Source: Arthrobacter sp. C2 (GTDB lineage: Bacteria; Actinomycetota; Actinomycetes; Actinomycetales; Micrococcaceae). From it: a stretch of DNA of 64,000 nt. The stretch spans positions 3,968,001-4,032,000 of the forward strand of contig CP042428.1 of assembly GCA_024207135.1 (NCBI GenBank), written 5' to 3'. This document shows, piece by piece, positions 27,083-36,603 of this stretch (position 1 is the stretch's first letter; each line of letters opens with the position of its first letter). Position numbers and translations under genes: made by a program. Under the pieces are notes generated by a model that was given only the letters and a program-made list of their open reading frames with translations, was not told the DNA's origin and made no database searches.

Positions 27083-27970
27083 CTAACCGAAGAGGCCGCT
27101 TTGGAGAATGTTGATGACGGCGGGTCCGAGAATGACGATGAACAACACTGGAAAAATACACAATAGCAGTGGAAAGAGGACTTTTACTGGCAGCTTCATG
27201 GCTTTTTCTTCGGCCCGTTGCCGGCGCTTGACACGCATTTGTGAAGCCTGCACTTTTAGCACCCTAACGATGCCGATCCCATAGCGGTCGGCTTGAATCA
27301 CTGCACGGACGAAGGATTTCAGGTCAGCTACGGACGACCGCTCTGCCAGTGCCATGTAGGTCTCGGCTCTGGAGCGTCCTAGCTGCATTTCCTGCAACGC
27401 CCTACTCATTTCCTGGGCCATCGGGCCGGGGCTGTTTGACGCTACCCTTGCCATGGCAGATTCGAAGCCAAGCCCGGCCTCGACGGAAATTAGCAGTTGG
27501 TCAAGCACGTTGGGTAGCTCTAGTTGAATGGCTTCCTGGCGTTTGATCCCAGCGTTGTATACCAACAAATCCGGCAGGAAAAAGCCCAGTACGAGCAACG
27601 CTATTGCCAAGATGAACAACTGAAGGACAGGGCTCATCAGGAATGCTAGGGAGCCTAATCCACCCAAAACCAAGGCTGAGATGGGTTTCGAAACGATTAA
27701 CCGATCTAGGGGCCATGCTGAAGGACGACCAGCCATGGCCAGTAATCGATCCAGTTTTGCTGCGTAGGTTCCAGAAACAAGATGACGAGCTAATGCAGTG
27801 AACTCGGATACCCTAGCTGCATCTTCGCCAGGATTAAGCTGTGTTCTGCTCAGATTTTGCTTGATGAGTACCAGCTGGTTGCGGTCTACCGACACAAAGC
27901 TCCAGGTTAGGAACGCTAGCGGAATTGTCAGCAAAGCAATAGCCGCCCAACCTATGAATTCGATCCCCAT
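27083..27970 (-). CDS. tadC: Tad pilus inner-membrane platform protein TadC
   Basis: 295 residues of the type II secretion F family. Hydrophobic spans lie at the N-terminus, around residues 95-145 and at the C-terminus (LFPLLLCIFPVLFIVILGPAV), around a cytoplasmic F domain (QLELPNVLDQLLISVEAGLGFESAM). With TadB it forms the platform on which the CpaF ATPase assembles Flp pilin. The ATG at 27970 is chosen because AGGAGG lies nine bases upstream; a GTG three codons earlier would sit on that site. It is the last gene of the Tad operon and starts 13 bases after tadB. Confidence 0.9.
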   Translation of the reverse strand: MGIEFIGWAAIALLTIPLAFLTWSFVSVDRNQLVLIKQNLSRTQLNPGEDAARVSEFTALARHLVSGTYAAKLDRLLAMAGRPSAWPLDRLIVSKPISALVLGGLGSLAFLMSPVLQLFILAIALLVLGFFLPDLLVYNAGIKRQEAIQLELPNVLDQLLISVEAGLGFESAMARVASNSPGPMAQEMSRALQEMQLGRSRAETYMALAERSSVADLKSFVRAVIQADRYGIGIVRVLKVQASQMRVKRRQRAEEKAMKLPVKVLFPLLLCIFPVLFIVILGPAVINILQSGLFG

Positions 27971-27983
27971 GTTGTCCACCCTC

Positions 27984-28931
27984 CTAGAACTTGATTTGAA
28001 TTGTGCGGCTCATCCAAAACGACCCAATGCCCAGCATGATCACTGCGACTATGGACATGAATATGCCTATTGGATGAGTAACGAGCATGCCGATGTACGT
28101 GGGATTAATGAACGCGAGCATCAGCCCCACACCGACTGGCAATGCAACCAAAATGTAGCCGGAGATCTTTCCTTCCGCTGACAATGCCCTGACTTGACCC
28201 TTGATCTGTGCCCGCTCGCGAATAGTTTCTCCAACTTGGTCCAGCACCTGAGCCAAATCGCCGCCAACCTCACGGTTGATGAGAATGGCTTCCGCAATCC
28301 AAGAGAAATCCTCGGAATCCATGCGTTTTGCTATTTCCATCATTGTTGACTCAGGGTCTCGTCCCACGCGGGCTTCGTTGACAATGCGACTTAGCTCCTC
28401 GGACATCGGTGCCTCAAATTCTTGCACCGCGGAGTCGAATGCTCGCATGACGGAGTGCCCGGCGCGCAAGCTGCCGGAAAGTGTCATTATGAGGTCAGGC
28501 AGTTGCAGATCGAAGGCGCTGCGGCGCTTGGATTGGCGCAAACTCAACACGGCCCATCCTATAACCGGTACCAACAGTGCGAGCAGAAGGGCTCCCAAGG
28601 GGCCCATTGCCGCAAATCCAAGTAATCCTGCCACGATCGAACCCGCGGACAGAAGCACCAGGAACTCTGACGGTGCAATTTTCAGACCTGCACCTTCAAG
28701 GGCAGCTCGATTGAAGAGCCGTCCGCCTTGATAACCAACGCCGCGTTCGACCGCCCCCACGGCAGCTCCGCTGAAGCGCGTGAGCAGTGAATGTCGGGTG
28801 TCGGTAACGTTTCCCTGGCGTCGGCGATCCAAACCTACGTCGGCGCTTGCCGGACGGAGAACCACCAACAGGAGCAGCAAGATTGCCCCCAACGCTGCTG
28901 CGATCCCTCCCATCGCGAGCAACATATTCAT
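27984..28931 (-). CDS. tadB: Tad pilus inner-membrane platform protein TadB
   Basis: 315 residues of the type II secretion F family. It has an N-terminal span (GGIAAALGAILLLLLVVLR), two spans around residues 88-130, an F domain with LQLPDLIMTLSGSLRAGHSVMRAF, and two C-terminal spans. It partners TadC as the platform of the Flp pilus machine. GGGAGG lies nine bases before the ATG. It starts two bases after the cpaF stop, so translation is coupled. The base composition is visibly less GC-rich than the flanking housekeeping genes. Confidence 0.9.
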   Translation of the reverse strand: MNMLLAMGGIAAALGAILLLLLVVLRPASADVGLDRRRQGNVTDTRHSLLTRFSGAAVGAVERGVGYQGGRLFNRAALEGAGLKIAPSEFLVLLSAGSIVAGLLGFAAMGPLGALLLALLVPVIGWAVLSLRQSKRRSAFDLQLPDLIMTLSGSLRAGHSVMRAFDSAVQEFEAPMSEELSRIVNEARVGRDPESTMMEIAKRMDSEDFSWIAEAILINREVGGDLAQVLDQVGETIRERAQIKGQVRALSAEGKISGYILVALPVGVGLMLAFINPTYIGMLVTHPIGIFMSIVAVIMLGIGSFWMSRTIQIKF

Positions 28932-28933
28932 GA

Positions 28934-30484
28934 TTACCGCCTCCCGACGCCGGCGACTGTGCCCCCGGTGGCCATGTTTCCGAAGATTCCCGGAGGAACT
29001 GAAATGCCCACGTTCTGGAAATGCTCGATAAACCGTGGGCGTACACCCGTGGGGATTGGCTTTCCGAGGAACCTGCCATGGGCATCAACGCCCGCGCTGT
29101 AATCGAACAAGAACGCGTCCTGCAGCGTGACCACGTCGCCTTCCATCCCCTGGACCTCGGTAACGTGGGTGACGCGTCGACTTCCATCTCGCAAGCGAGT
29201 CAAGTGCACGATGAGATCCACAGCGGACGCGACTTGTTCGCGGATTGCGCGCAACGGAAGGTCAAGACCCGCCATAAGCACTAGCGTTTCCAAACGCGCG
29301 ATAGCGTCCCGAGGGGTGTTCGCGTGAACAGTGGAAATCGAGCCGTCGTGGCCGGTATTCATTGCTTGGAGCATATCTAGGGCCTCCCCGCCACGAACCT
29401 CACCAACCACGATGCGATCAGGCCGCATGCGGAGGGAGTTTCTCACAAGATCGCGAATGGTTACCGCGCCCTTCCCCTCGATATTAGCGGGGCGGCTTTC
29501 CAATCGGACCACGTGTTCTTGCTGGAGCTGAAGCTCGACTGCATCCTCGATGGTGACAATGCGTTCGTTGTTGGGAATGAACCCAGAGATCACGTTCAGC
29601 AAGGTGGTCTTTCCGGTTCCAGTACCACCAGAAACTATGATGTTCAGACGGGCCTTGACGCAAGCATCAAGCAGGTGAGCCATGTCGGTGCTTAGCGTCC
29701 CATAGTCAATCAAATTGCGAACGGTCAACGGCACTTGACCGAACTTGCGAATAGTCAGACTTGGGCCGTTGACTGCCAACGGCGGAATGATGGCATTGAC
29801 ACGACTACCGTCCTCCAACCGTGCATCGACAAGTGGTGACGATTCATCAATGCGGCGCCCCACGCGGGAAACAATACGCTCAATTACCCGTCTCAGTTGC
29901 TCTTCGGAACTGAACCTCGCGTCCTCCAATTCCAGCCGACCGCCGCGTTCGACATAGATTTGTTGGAAATGATTTACCATGATTTCGGTGATTTCCGGGT
30001 CATCCAAGAGCCGCTGCAAGGGGCCCATGCCTAATACCTCGTCACCGATGTCCCGAATCAAGCGGCGTCGTTCTTCCGGGGAAAGCGGAACGCTCTCCGC
30101 ATCTATGACCTGGCTGAGTTCCTCTCGGGCCATCTTGCGAAGGGCTTCTTCTGTCATGGACGGATCGGTAATGCGTGATCCGAGCCGCTTGAACAGTTCT
30201 TCCCCAGCTCGGGCCTTCAGCGCAGCCAGACCGTCAACGTTGTTGCGCTGTTGGGCCTGGGTGGTTGTGGTTCCCCCCATACGAGCCAGCATTCCGTTGG
30301 GTTTTGTCGAGTCTGCCCGTGCGGGTTCGATTACGGGGATAGTGAAGGGATCCGTGTATTCTGGCGCAGCGTCGTCTACTGATGGTTCATTGTCAAGAAT
30401 GGAATCTTCCTGGACGGGAACCGAGAAGTGATCAGTAGGATTGTCGTCTTTGCGTAAGGCATTGAGCCGTTCTGACAGATTCAT
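28934..30484 (-). CDS. cpaF: Tad pilus assembly ATPase CpaF/TadA
   Basis: 516-residue secretion ATPase of the type II/IV family. It has an N-terminal extension of about 110 residues rich in acidic residues and proline, an N-terminal domain with [18 protein letters not shown], Walker [13 protein letters not shown] near residue 300, the Asp box [12 protein letters not shown], Walker B-region [16 protein letters not shown] and a His box with [13 protein letters not shown]. It energises pilin assembly from the cytoplasm. Its start overlaps the stop of cpaE (ATGA), and AGGAG lies upstream of the ATG. Confidence 0.94.
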   Translation of the reverse strand: MNLSERLNALRKDDNPTDHFSVPVQEDSILDNEPSVDDAAPEYTDPFTIPVIEPARADSTKPNGMLARMGGTTTTQAQQRNNVDGLAALKARAGEELFKRLGSRITDPSMTEEALRKMAREELSQVIDAESVPLSPEERRRLIRDIGDEVLGMGPLQRLLDDPEITEIMVNHFQQIYVERGGRLELEDARFSSEEQLRRVIERIVSRVGRRIDESSPLVDARLEDGSRVNAIIPPLAVNGPSLTIRKFGQVPLTVRNLIDYGTLSTDMAHLLDACVKARLNIIVSGGTGTGKTTLLNVISGFIPNNERIVTIEDAVELQLQQEHVVRLESRPANIEGKGAVTIRDLVRNSLRMRPDRIVVGEVRGGEALDMLQAMNTGHDGSISTVHANTPRDAIARLETLVLMAGLDLPLRAIREQVASAVDLIVHLTRLRDGSRRVTHVTEVQGMEGDVVTLQDAFLFDYSAGVDAHGRFLGKPIPTGVRPRFIEHFQNVGISVPPGIFGNMATGGTVAGVGRR

Positions 30485-31677
30485 TGCAGCACCTCTCTCC
30501 TGTGAGCGCTCTTACGCAGGGCATCCTTCGACGAAGGATCGAACCGACGCGCAAATTTGTCCAGATTGCGCCATGCCGGCCCCCTAGATTTCTCCGCGAG
30601 AAGCGGAACGCCCTTGTTGGTACTGAGCGAGACTGAGCGAGAGACCGGAATGACGGCATCAATCGGCAATCCGATCGACAGCTCAACGTCCTGAACGGTT
30701 AACCCAGCGCGCCTGTCAGCAAAGTTCAGCACAACGTGACGTCCCTCTGGGACCAGCTGCAACTCACGCAGCACAACGAGCCCGTTGTTCAAGCCGCGGA
30801 TGCTTGGAACGTCCATGCCACAGACCCAGACTGCATCCGTTGCCATTTCAAGAGCCGCCAAAAGGTGCTCGCCTAAGCCAGGCGCTGTATCCAGCACCAC
30901 GTACTGGAACTCGGCAGCAAGCTGACTCACCAAAATGGCAACTTGTTCTGCGGAGATCAGGTCGGCATCCGCCGGGTTCTTTGGCCCGCACAGTGCATAG
31001 ACACCGGACTCTCCCACGCTTAGGTAGGCCTTGAGCACCATGGAATCCTGTGCCGCCGCCCCGAATACGGCATCTGTAATCGTGTGCTCCGGTTCCAGGT
31101 TGAGCGCACTTGCCACATCTCCGAATTGTAGGTCGAGGTCCAGAATCACCACACCCATGGGTGCAAACTTGGATAGCCCAACAGCCAAATTGGTTGCAAC
31201 AGTGGTCTTGCCGACCCCGCCCTTGGGCGACATCACAGCGATGACGCGCCCACGTCGCCGTTCGGAAGTGCCATCACCCGATTGCCGGCGCCGGCTTTCG
31301 GTGGTCAGGCAGTTTCGTTCCAAAAGCAGGCGCAGTTGTTCGGGTTCGGAGCCTGGTTCGGCGATGTCGCGGATGCCCGCCCGCATGGCGCTCATGATGA
31401 GTTCAGAATCTGCCGGGGCAGTTAGAACCACCGAGATATCAGGGTGCAGCAGATCCATGGCCGTGGCCAGATCCAATGCAGCTGTTCTGCTGACATCGGG
31501 TCCGAACATCAACACATCGGTCGGCTCGCCGAGGCTGCGCGCGAGCAACTCCTGCGGAGCAAGCTGTACAGCGGCCGCCGAAATTCGCTGAAGATTTCCG
31601 GGTAGTGAACCGCGAATGGCTAGCTGAACAACCTTTTCAAAGTCCGGCTGGTCTGTGAGTAAAAGAAAGCGGCTCAT
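30481..31677 (-). CDS. cpaE: Tad pilus localisation ATPase CpaE/TadZ
   Basis: 398 residues. An N-terminal receiver-like domain (about 1-125) has lost the usual phospho-acceptor pattern (LMFGPDVSRTAALDL). It is followed by a MinD/ParA-type ATPase with deviant Walker A MSPKGGVGKTTVATNLA, VILDLDLQFGD and VVLDTAPGLGE. CpaE/TadZ proteins place the Tad machine in the cell. The start (31677) overlaps the cpaB stop by four bases and its stop overlaps the cpaF start, so three genes are translationally coupled. The call is firm by fold and context. Confidence 0.9.
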   Translation of the reverse strand: MSRFLLLTDQPDFEKVVQLAIRGSLPGNLQRISAAAVQLAPQELLARSLGEPTDVLMFGPDVSRTAALDLATAMDLLHPDISVVLTAPADSELIMSAMRAGIRDIAEPGSEPEQLRLLLERNCLTTESRRRQSGDGTSERRRGRVIAVMSPKGGVGKTTVATNLAVGLSKFAPMGVVILDLDLQFGDVASALNLEPEHTITDAVFGAAAQDSMVLKAYLSVGESGVYALCGPKNPADADLISAEQVAILVSQLAAEFQYVVLDTAPGLGEHLLAALEMATDAVWVCGMDVPSIRGLNNGLVVLRELQLVPEGRHVVLNFADRRAGLTVQDVELSIGLPIDAVIPVSRSVSLSTNKGVPLLAEKSRGPAWRNLDKFARRFDPSSKDALRKSAHRREVLQ

Positions 31678-32417
31678 TTGAGCACCTCGTTAATAGTGAT
31701 TGGAGTCTTGTCTCCGGAGGGTGTGTCTTCGCTCTGCTTAGTGAGCCAGATGCTTCCAAATTCCTGGCTGTGAATAATCTTTTCAGCCTGACGAGTATCA
31801 ACGGCAAATGTCACGTAGGCCGAACCTGACGGCAAGGCGGCTACGTCCTTGCTTGACGGTGTCTCTTCCTGGCTTGCTATTTGGATGGCAGTGATCAGAA
31901 CCTTGTCATAGAGAAGCTTGGTGACCTTTTCGTCTTCGGCGTCCTTATTGGCTTTTTCCTTGACCGTGTAGTTGCCGTAAATGCCAACGACGTCTCCGGC
32001 CCTCAGCATGGACCCTACGACCCGTGCCGGTTCCAGCAGGACGGTGACTTCTTGCATTTCCTTCGGAACGGCAACGGTTCCGGGCGTGAGCAAGGATTCT
32101 TCCGACACGAGCTTGGCGGCCAGCAACTGCTCGCCGGTCACCATGGCTTGGGAGAGCACCTTTCCGTTCATGTCCTTTAGTGAGGAAACGGCCTCCCTGG
32201 TGACGGCCGCAGCTGGTAGCTGCTTGGTTGTCAAGAATTGCCCCAATTCCTTGACAGGTGTGCCGGCGGGTACATCCTTTGTTGCAACGAGTACCTGAAC
32301 CGGATTCAATGAAGCCTGCGCTCGCGCATCCGCCGCATTGACATATGTATAGAGAAGTACGGCACCGACAATCGCCAGAACGAGTGCGGCGATGCCCCCC
32401 AGCAGCCGTGTTTTCAT
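31674..32417 (-). CDS. cpaB: Flp pilus assembly protein CpaB (RcpC-like)
   Basis: 247 residues. A single N-terminal membrane anchor (LLGGIAALVLAIVGAVLLYTYV) is followed by a SAF domain (about residues 42-105, VLVATKDVPAGTPVKELGQFL) and an RcpC/CpaB C-terminal domain containing MLRAGDVVGIYGNY. These periplasmic or wall-facing proteins help gate the Tad secretion channel. It is the first of the tightly coupled cpaB-cpaE-cpaF set and is separated from tadG by 66 bases. A GGGGG run precedes the ATG. Confidence 0.88.
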   Translation of the reverse strand: MKTRLLGGIAALVLAIVGAVLLYTYVNAADARAQASLNPVQVLVATKDVPAGTPVKELGQFLTTKQLPAAAVTREAVSSLKDMNGKVLSQAMVTGEQLLAAKLVSEESLLTPGTVAVPKEMQEVTVLLEPARVVGSMLRAGDVVGIYGNYTVKEKANKDAEDEKVTKLLYDKVLITAIQIASQEETPSSKDVAALPSGSAYVTFAVDTRQAEKIIHSQEFGSIWLTKQSEDTPSGDKTPITINEVLK

Positions 32418-32483
32418 GAAATGCCCCCAGACATGTTTTTTGTTTTCACTGCGAAGAGGGATCTTCGCGATTGTGACTATTCC

Positions 32484-33557
32484 TTAATTGATTAGCTGCG
32501 TAATTGTGGCGCCGTAGTTCTTGCCGCCGCCACCATATTCAACGTCTTCGTCATCAAAGACGTATCTAATGAACTTGCCCACGAACCCCAGGTCGGAGTT
32601 CTGATATTTTCCGTCAGCGATTACCTTCTTCGCCTCGGGCAACTGGAAGTCCAATAGCTCGTCATTGTTCTTGAAGTGCCAGCCGCGGATGTCTATGGCC
32701 GCGTACGCATAGATCTTGAATTGGCCACCGGTACCGGTCCCTTTGACGTCGTCGAAAACAGGCAAGAGGACGATGACAGGTACCTGTGGGGTGGCCGATA
32801 GGTCGGCTTTCCACTTGGTCAAGATCTTTTCACAGCCGGTCTTGAAATCGTTTCCGGTATCAGTCAGCTCCCAACCGCCAATGATGGTGTCGACAGAGCA
32901 GCTTCCTGCTGGTTCCTGGTGCAGCCATCCGAATCCACCGGGGATCTCGTGTCCGGACGAAGTGCTATGGCACGCCCCAGGGGCGGTCGTATCCCCGACT
33001 CCATGACTTTGCAGAAATTGAAGTGATCCGTCAAAGGTCGGTGATGAATCTATTTCGCATTGAGAAAACGCCAACGGGAACTTGGTGCTCAGTCCACCGG
33101 GTGGCCCCCAAATCGCCGTTGCCGTGGCGCCGACTTGCACACTTGAGAATGTTGGATCCAAGATTCGCGCAAACCAGGTCGATACCGTGTTCGTCGGCGA
33201 ACCCGTCTCAGCGGCAGCAGTCTTAACGGTTACTTTTTTATTTGCCGTATCCAGTACGACAGAAGGAACCAGGGAGCTCGAATCGTTGGCATTGGCGTCA
33301 GCTAGCTGACGCGGAATGGTAGATACGGATGAGCACTTGGTATCTAATTCGTTGGCCCCGCATATCGACGCAAGTGCCAGCGCCCCGGCATCAGCACCAT
33401 TTTGTAATTGTGCCTTTTCCCAATAAAGTTTTCCAACATCGATAGAGATGGCGGCAAAACCCAGTAAAGCCACCATCAGGACGGCGACCATGATGCTTGA
33501 GGCCCCGTCTTGAGCAGATCGCATTGTCCGCCAGGATTTCGGGATCAACCGCCACAT
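32484..33557 (-). CDS. tadG: TadG-like pilus assembly protein
   Basis: 357 residues with the TadE/G N-terminal pattern: a short basic segment with QDGASSIMVAVLMVALLGFAAI forming one membrane span, then DVGKLYWEKAQLQNGADAGALAL. The remainder is an extracytoplasmic domain with several cysteines (ICGANELDTKC, SQCEI, GACHS, GSCSV, TGCEK). No von Willebrand fold is obvious. AAAGGAG lies ten bases before the ATG at 33557, which overlaps the tadE end by 13 bases. It is an envelope part of the Tad machine. GC content is lower than surrounding genes. Confidence 0.85.
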   Translation of the reverse strand: MWRLIPKSWRTMRSAQDGASSIMVAVLMVALLGFAAISIDVGKLYWEKAQLQNGADAGALALASICGANELDTKCSSVSTIPRQLADANANDSSSLVPSVVLDTANKKVTVKTAAAETGSPTNTVSTWFARILDPTFSSVQVGATATAIWGPPGGLSTKFPLAFSQCEIDSSPTFDGSLQFLQSHGVGDTTAPGACHSTSSGHEIPGGFGWLHQEPAGSCSVDTIIGGWELTDTGNDFKTGCEKILTKWKADLSATPQVPVIVLLPVFDDVKGTGTGGQFKIYAYAAIDIRGWHFKNNDELLDFQLPEAKKVIADGKYQNSDLGFVGKFIRYVFDDEDVEYGGGGKNYGATITQLIN

Positions 33558-33925
33558 CGCATGGCTCCTTTCCCTGTCAAGGTAGTGGAGCTAAGGAAAT
33601 CGAACCATCCGGTGAGTGAAGAGTAAGACCGAGTTACCGTAATGATTGCCGTGGTGCCGCTCGGACAACTTGATGCAGGCAGCGCGGTGGCCGTGACGGG
33701 GCCCAAAGCGGGCGCCGCCTTTTGAACGGCAGTCGAGAGATTGAAGCCTGTTTGGCCATGATGTATCGCATATTCTCGGGCGCCTTCCCGAGCCGCCTGA
33801 GTCAAAGATATTTGCTGATTAAAGAGGTATCCAAATTCTACAATTCCGAGAAGAAGAGTCATTAAAATTGGTAGAATAATTGCAAATTCAACTGCTGAAG
33901 CGCCTCGTTGGTCATGCTTAAACAT
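33545..33925 (-). CDS. tadE: TadE-like minor pilin
   Basis: 126 residues. The N-terminal prepilin-like segment RGASAVEFAIILPILMTLLL includes the invariant Glu after the processing site, then IVEFGYLFNQQISLTQAAREGAREYA, the TadE hallmark. The C-terminal half has two cysteines (ASSCPSG and AMRCGG). The ATG at 33925 has GGGAGG upstream; a longer in-frame extension through the intergenic hairpin is rejected. The first codons of this gene are repeated at 38041-38110 as a broken copy. It follows the flp pilin gene and overlaps tadG. Confidence 0.88.
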   Translation of the reverse strand: MFKHDQRGASAVEFAIILPILMTLLLGIVEFGYLFNQQISLTQAAREGAREYAIHHGQTGFNLSTAVQKAAPALGPVTATALPASSCPSGTTAIITVTRSYSSLTGWFDFLSSTTLTGKGAMRCGG

Positions 33926-33977
33926 GCTCCTACCCTCCCCAAATGGGCCGTGAAGCGGATGTGGTGTGAAATGCGAT

Positions 33978-34001
33978 GGGCGGGTCGTTTCCGACCCGCC
34001 C
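33978..34001 (-). terminator. hairpin between flp copy A and tadE
   Basis: Perfect 10-base-pair stem, gggcgggtcg with cgacccgccc, around tttc. It lies between the abundant pilin gene and the assembly genes, where partial termination or a 3' stabiliser would give more pilin than machine. The same hairpin follows flp copy B at 38163-38186. Confidence 0.7.
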
Positions 34002-34043
34002 ACCTCGTATTGCGCGAGTGGATCCCGGTTGGATCGTTGGTCG

Positions 34044-34253
34044 TTACGTGGCCTTAGGGGTGAGCTGTACCCCAACCTTGTCGAACATCGTGTCCAGGTT
34101 CGTGCCGATCAGGAAGACTGCGACCATGACGACGACGGCAATGCCGGCGACCATGATGCCGTACTCCACGGCGGTTGCTCCCTTTTCATCGCGGCGAAGC
34201 TTGTTGCCGACGGTCTGCATGGCAAAGTAGATGTTTGCGAGCATGGTGTTCAT
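34044..34253 (-). CDS. flp: Flp-type major pilin, copy A
   Basis: 69 residues. The prepilin pattern is clear: a short basic leader ending KGATAVEYGIMVAGIAVVVMV, with processing expected before ATAVEY and Glu at position +5. A short tail, TNLDTMFDKVGVQLTPKAT, follows the hydrophobic stretch. Flp subunits polymerise into thin adhesive pili after cleavage by a TadV-type peptidase, which is not in this window. The gene heads the tad operon. Residues 1-53 are identical to copy B at 38235, but the last 16 are unrelated in sequence to copy B's tail. Confidence 0.93.
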   Translation of the reverse strand: MNTMLANIYFAMQTVGNKLRRDEKGATAVEYGIMVAGIAVVVMVAVFLIGTNLDTMFDKVGVQLTPKAT

Positions 34254-34499
34254 GTTGTTACTCCATTTTCTGCGTCAAGAAGGTGCGACATTTATCGCCC
34301 CCCAGCGAATCATTCTTGATGAGAAATTATGAAGGAATGAAGTGGTCCCCAAGTATCTAGACCCCATCCGATGCCTACTGCCTCTGGCAGCCCCCCAATC
34401 GGTTCCCCAACCGCTGGCATCTAGCTTGGAGTCTAGGAGAGATTGTTGAAGCTGTAAAGAGGTATTCCTGAGGATCTCTTGTTTGCTTGGGAATCTCGT

Positions 34500-35590
34500 G
34501 AGCGCTTAACTTTAGGAGGGATGGAGTGCGGCTCGTCAGATTCTGGAGCGGTGCTGACATCCCAAGCCCGGTAGTGTTGTGGCCGTGGGCTGAGAGGAGT
34601 GAGCGGATGCTGTCGTTCTCGAATTTCCGGAGCCCTCGAACGATCTTCGGGGTGGAGTCGGTTGCGCGGCTGATGGCGTCTGTGGGACTTCCGGGGCGCC
34701 CTTGGGGGCGAAATATGCGCAGATCTTTTCTCCCATTCCTTCAGGGTCTGGTGACGTGTCGAGGAGCGGCCAATCACCAAATTTCTCGAGCAGGGCATAG
34801 GCCTGTTCGGGTCCGTCGGTGGCGGGGCATAGTAGGCCAACTGCAGTTTCTGATGGGTGTTCAAAGGTCACCTCTTCGACCTTGTCGACGGCCCCAATCA
34901 GTTCGGTGGGTAGGAAGCGTTGTATCACTCTGAGGTGGTCGTCCCCTGCAACGAGTGTCGACGGCACCTCACAGGCAAGGTCTTGCTTCAGGCATTGCTG
35001 CCCGACGGTATCCTTCTGGACCCGGCGCCGCATGTCTTTGACCATGGAACTTCCAGACTTGACTATGTGAAACGTGTCCAAGAGCATGACAGCTCTGGCC
35101 CGTCGCTCATCAGGGGTGTTGGCGTAGTCGAGGAAGTTGCCGAGAGTCGCGACTGGATTCCCGGCCTTGCACCAGCCGGCGTAGGCCTTGCTCCTGCATC
35201 AGAGCGCCGGGTCTAACAATCGGGTGCAATTCTGCCCTACGCATCCCAGGTGTGGTCGAATCACCCGGTCAAGCCCCCGGTCGCTGAGGATTTTGTGTGC
35301 TTCCGGATGCGCTCGTCTACGCCGATGGTGGTGACGCCGCGCAGGAGGGGCGACTGGTTCACAGCTGGGCGCCGAACCTTTGGCGATGTCCCCGATGGTG
35401 TGTCCGTGCACTCCGTGCGATCGACGATACCGCGCTCTATCTTGTTCCTTCTGCTGTTCTTGCGCCCAGTGGGAGGCCCTCACGGTAGGTTTCTTCCGTG
35501 CTCCAATGCGGTGGTGTTCTTGGGTGAGCGTCAGCAGGTTCCGTGGCAGCGAATTGCCTGTTTGCTTCAGTTCACGGCCACGGTTGAGTC
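34500..35590 (-). pseudogene. decayed ISL3-family transposase (C-terminal two thirds)
   Basis: Several frames on the minus strand carry successive pieces of an ISL3-type DDE transposase. A catalytic-core segment, VTTIGVDERIRKHTKS, maps at about 35287-35336. A helical segment with MRRRVQKDT lies near 35020, and a C-terminal family-like segment, KIVRGLRKFEND, near 34640. Stops and frameshifts separate them, so no active enzyme is made. The N-terminal part continues beyond the IS5-type element at 36504-36593 and beyond the IS630-type element at 37882-38040. The element sits between the two flp copies. No terminal repeats of the ISL3 element were found. Confidence 0.7.
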
Positions 35591-35594
35591 CTAG

Positions 35595-36499
35595 TGCGTG
35601 TCTCCCAATGGAAATGTCTCGAGGACGGCGCTCCAGATATACACGGCGTGGCCATCCCGCGCCACTGCTTCGGGGCGTTGAAGCTGCGCTCGACAACGTT
35701 GCGTCGCTTGCAGGCGTCCCTGTTTTAGGCGCCCGGCCTTCCGCCTGCGGACCCCATGCGTTTCCGGTTGGCTTTCTGGACTTCCTTTTCGGGGATCACA
35801 CACTGGATTCCGCAGTCCCGCAGGTATTTCCGGTTGCCTCGGGAGGAGTATGCCTTGTCGGCCATGGCCCGGACCGGGCGTCTGCGGGTGGCCCGGTGAG
35901 GGGTTCTTGACGTTGACGGTGTCCAGGAGGTTCTCGAACATCGGGGAGTCCCCGCCCCTGCTCGGGCCCGATCATCAGTACCAACGGGCGCTGCTTTCCG
36001 TCGACCAGGGAATGGATCTTGGTGCTCGGCCCGCCGCGGGACTTGCCGATGGCGTGGTCAGGAGGCTCTTGGCGAAGATTCTTGTAATTCGACAGGTCCC
36101 CCGTGTGGCTCGGGACGTTGGTGCCGTGCTGGTGGGCACGGTTGATCATGGAGTCCACCGACACCTCCCAGTTGATCAGGCCGCGGCTCTCGGCGTGGCC
36201 CAGCAGGACCGCAAGGACCGTCCCAGGTGCCGTCGGCGGCGTAGCGGCGGTGGCTCTTCCACACGGTCTTCCAGGACCCGAAGTGCTCCGGCAGGTCGCT
36301 CCAGGGGATGCTGGCGCGGTAGCGGTGGATGATGCCCCCGACGACCAGCCGGTGATCCTTGAACTGATGCCCCGCCCTGCCTGAGGAATCAGACATCAAC
36401 GGGGAGATCAGTTCCCATTGGACGTCGGTGAGGACGACGTAATGGGATTTCACCCCTCAATCCTGCCAAACCACACCATTCGGGACTGGGAGACACGCC
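35595..36499 (-). mobile_element. IS5-family insertion sequence, 905 bp, in the ISL3 remnant
   Basis: Terminal inverted repeats are visible: tgcgtgtctccca at the left end and its complement tgggagacacgcc at the right end, with one mismatch plus the terminal base. Both ends are flanked by CTAG (35591-35594 and 36500-36503), the four-base target duplication favoured by IS5-group elements. The interior carries a frameshifted IS5-type transposase on the minus strand. The element interrupts the ISL3-type gene just after the codons for LLRRSVPIHDIPG. Confidence 0.88.
35620..36453 (-). pseudogene. IS5-family transposase, frameshifted
   Basis: The N-terminal part reads LTDVQWELISPLM, GGIIHRYRASIPWSDLP, and WKTVWKSHRRYAADGTWD (36453 to about 36220). 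After a frameshift the reading continues with VSVDSMINRAHQHGTNVP, EPPDHAIGKSRGGPSTKIH and VLMIGPEQG (to about 35960), then shifts again into MFENLLDTV and more fragments. The DDE aspartate in VSVDS is preserved, but at least three frame changes break the protein. IS5 transposases of this type are about 270-280 residues when intact. It is probably inactive unless supplied in trans by another copy. Confidence 0.82.
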
Positions 36500-36503
36500 C
36501 TAG

Positions 36504-36593
36504 CCGGGAATATCGTGGATCGGCACGCTACGCCGCAAAAGCTGGTTACCGTATTTGTGGCATCTTCGAAGTGGAGTGGTTCATCGAGCTTCC
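36504..36593 (-). pseudogene. N-proximal slice of the ISL3-type transposase
   Basis: Ninety bases stranded between the IS5-type and IS630-type elements. Read on the minus strand they encode a segment ending LLRRSVPIHDIPG, the expected zinc-finger/pre-core region of ISL3 transposases. Joining it to 35590 across the IS5-type element restores the order of the gene. Confidence 0.6.
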
Positions 36594-36603
36594 TAGTACC
36601 GCG

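Larger units (their letters stand above)
33887..34442. repeat. direct repeat A of the flp module
   Basis: This block, covering the upstream region of flp, flp itself, the hairpin and the first tadE codons, recurs in the same orientation at about 38071-38624. The part upstream of flp and through its codon 53 is almost identical (two differences over about 185 bases upstream). The 3' end of flp has diverged, and the hairpin region is again clearly similar. Confidence 0.9.

Noticed and set aside
34526-36332. Several plus-strand frames across the insertion-sequence cluster
   Set aside because: They are reverse-strand shadows of the ISL3- and IS5-type transposase remnants, which read sensibly only on the minus strand.
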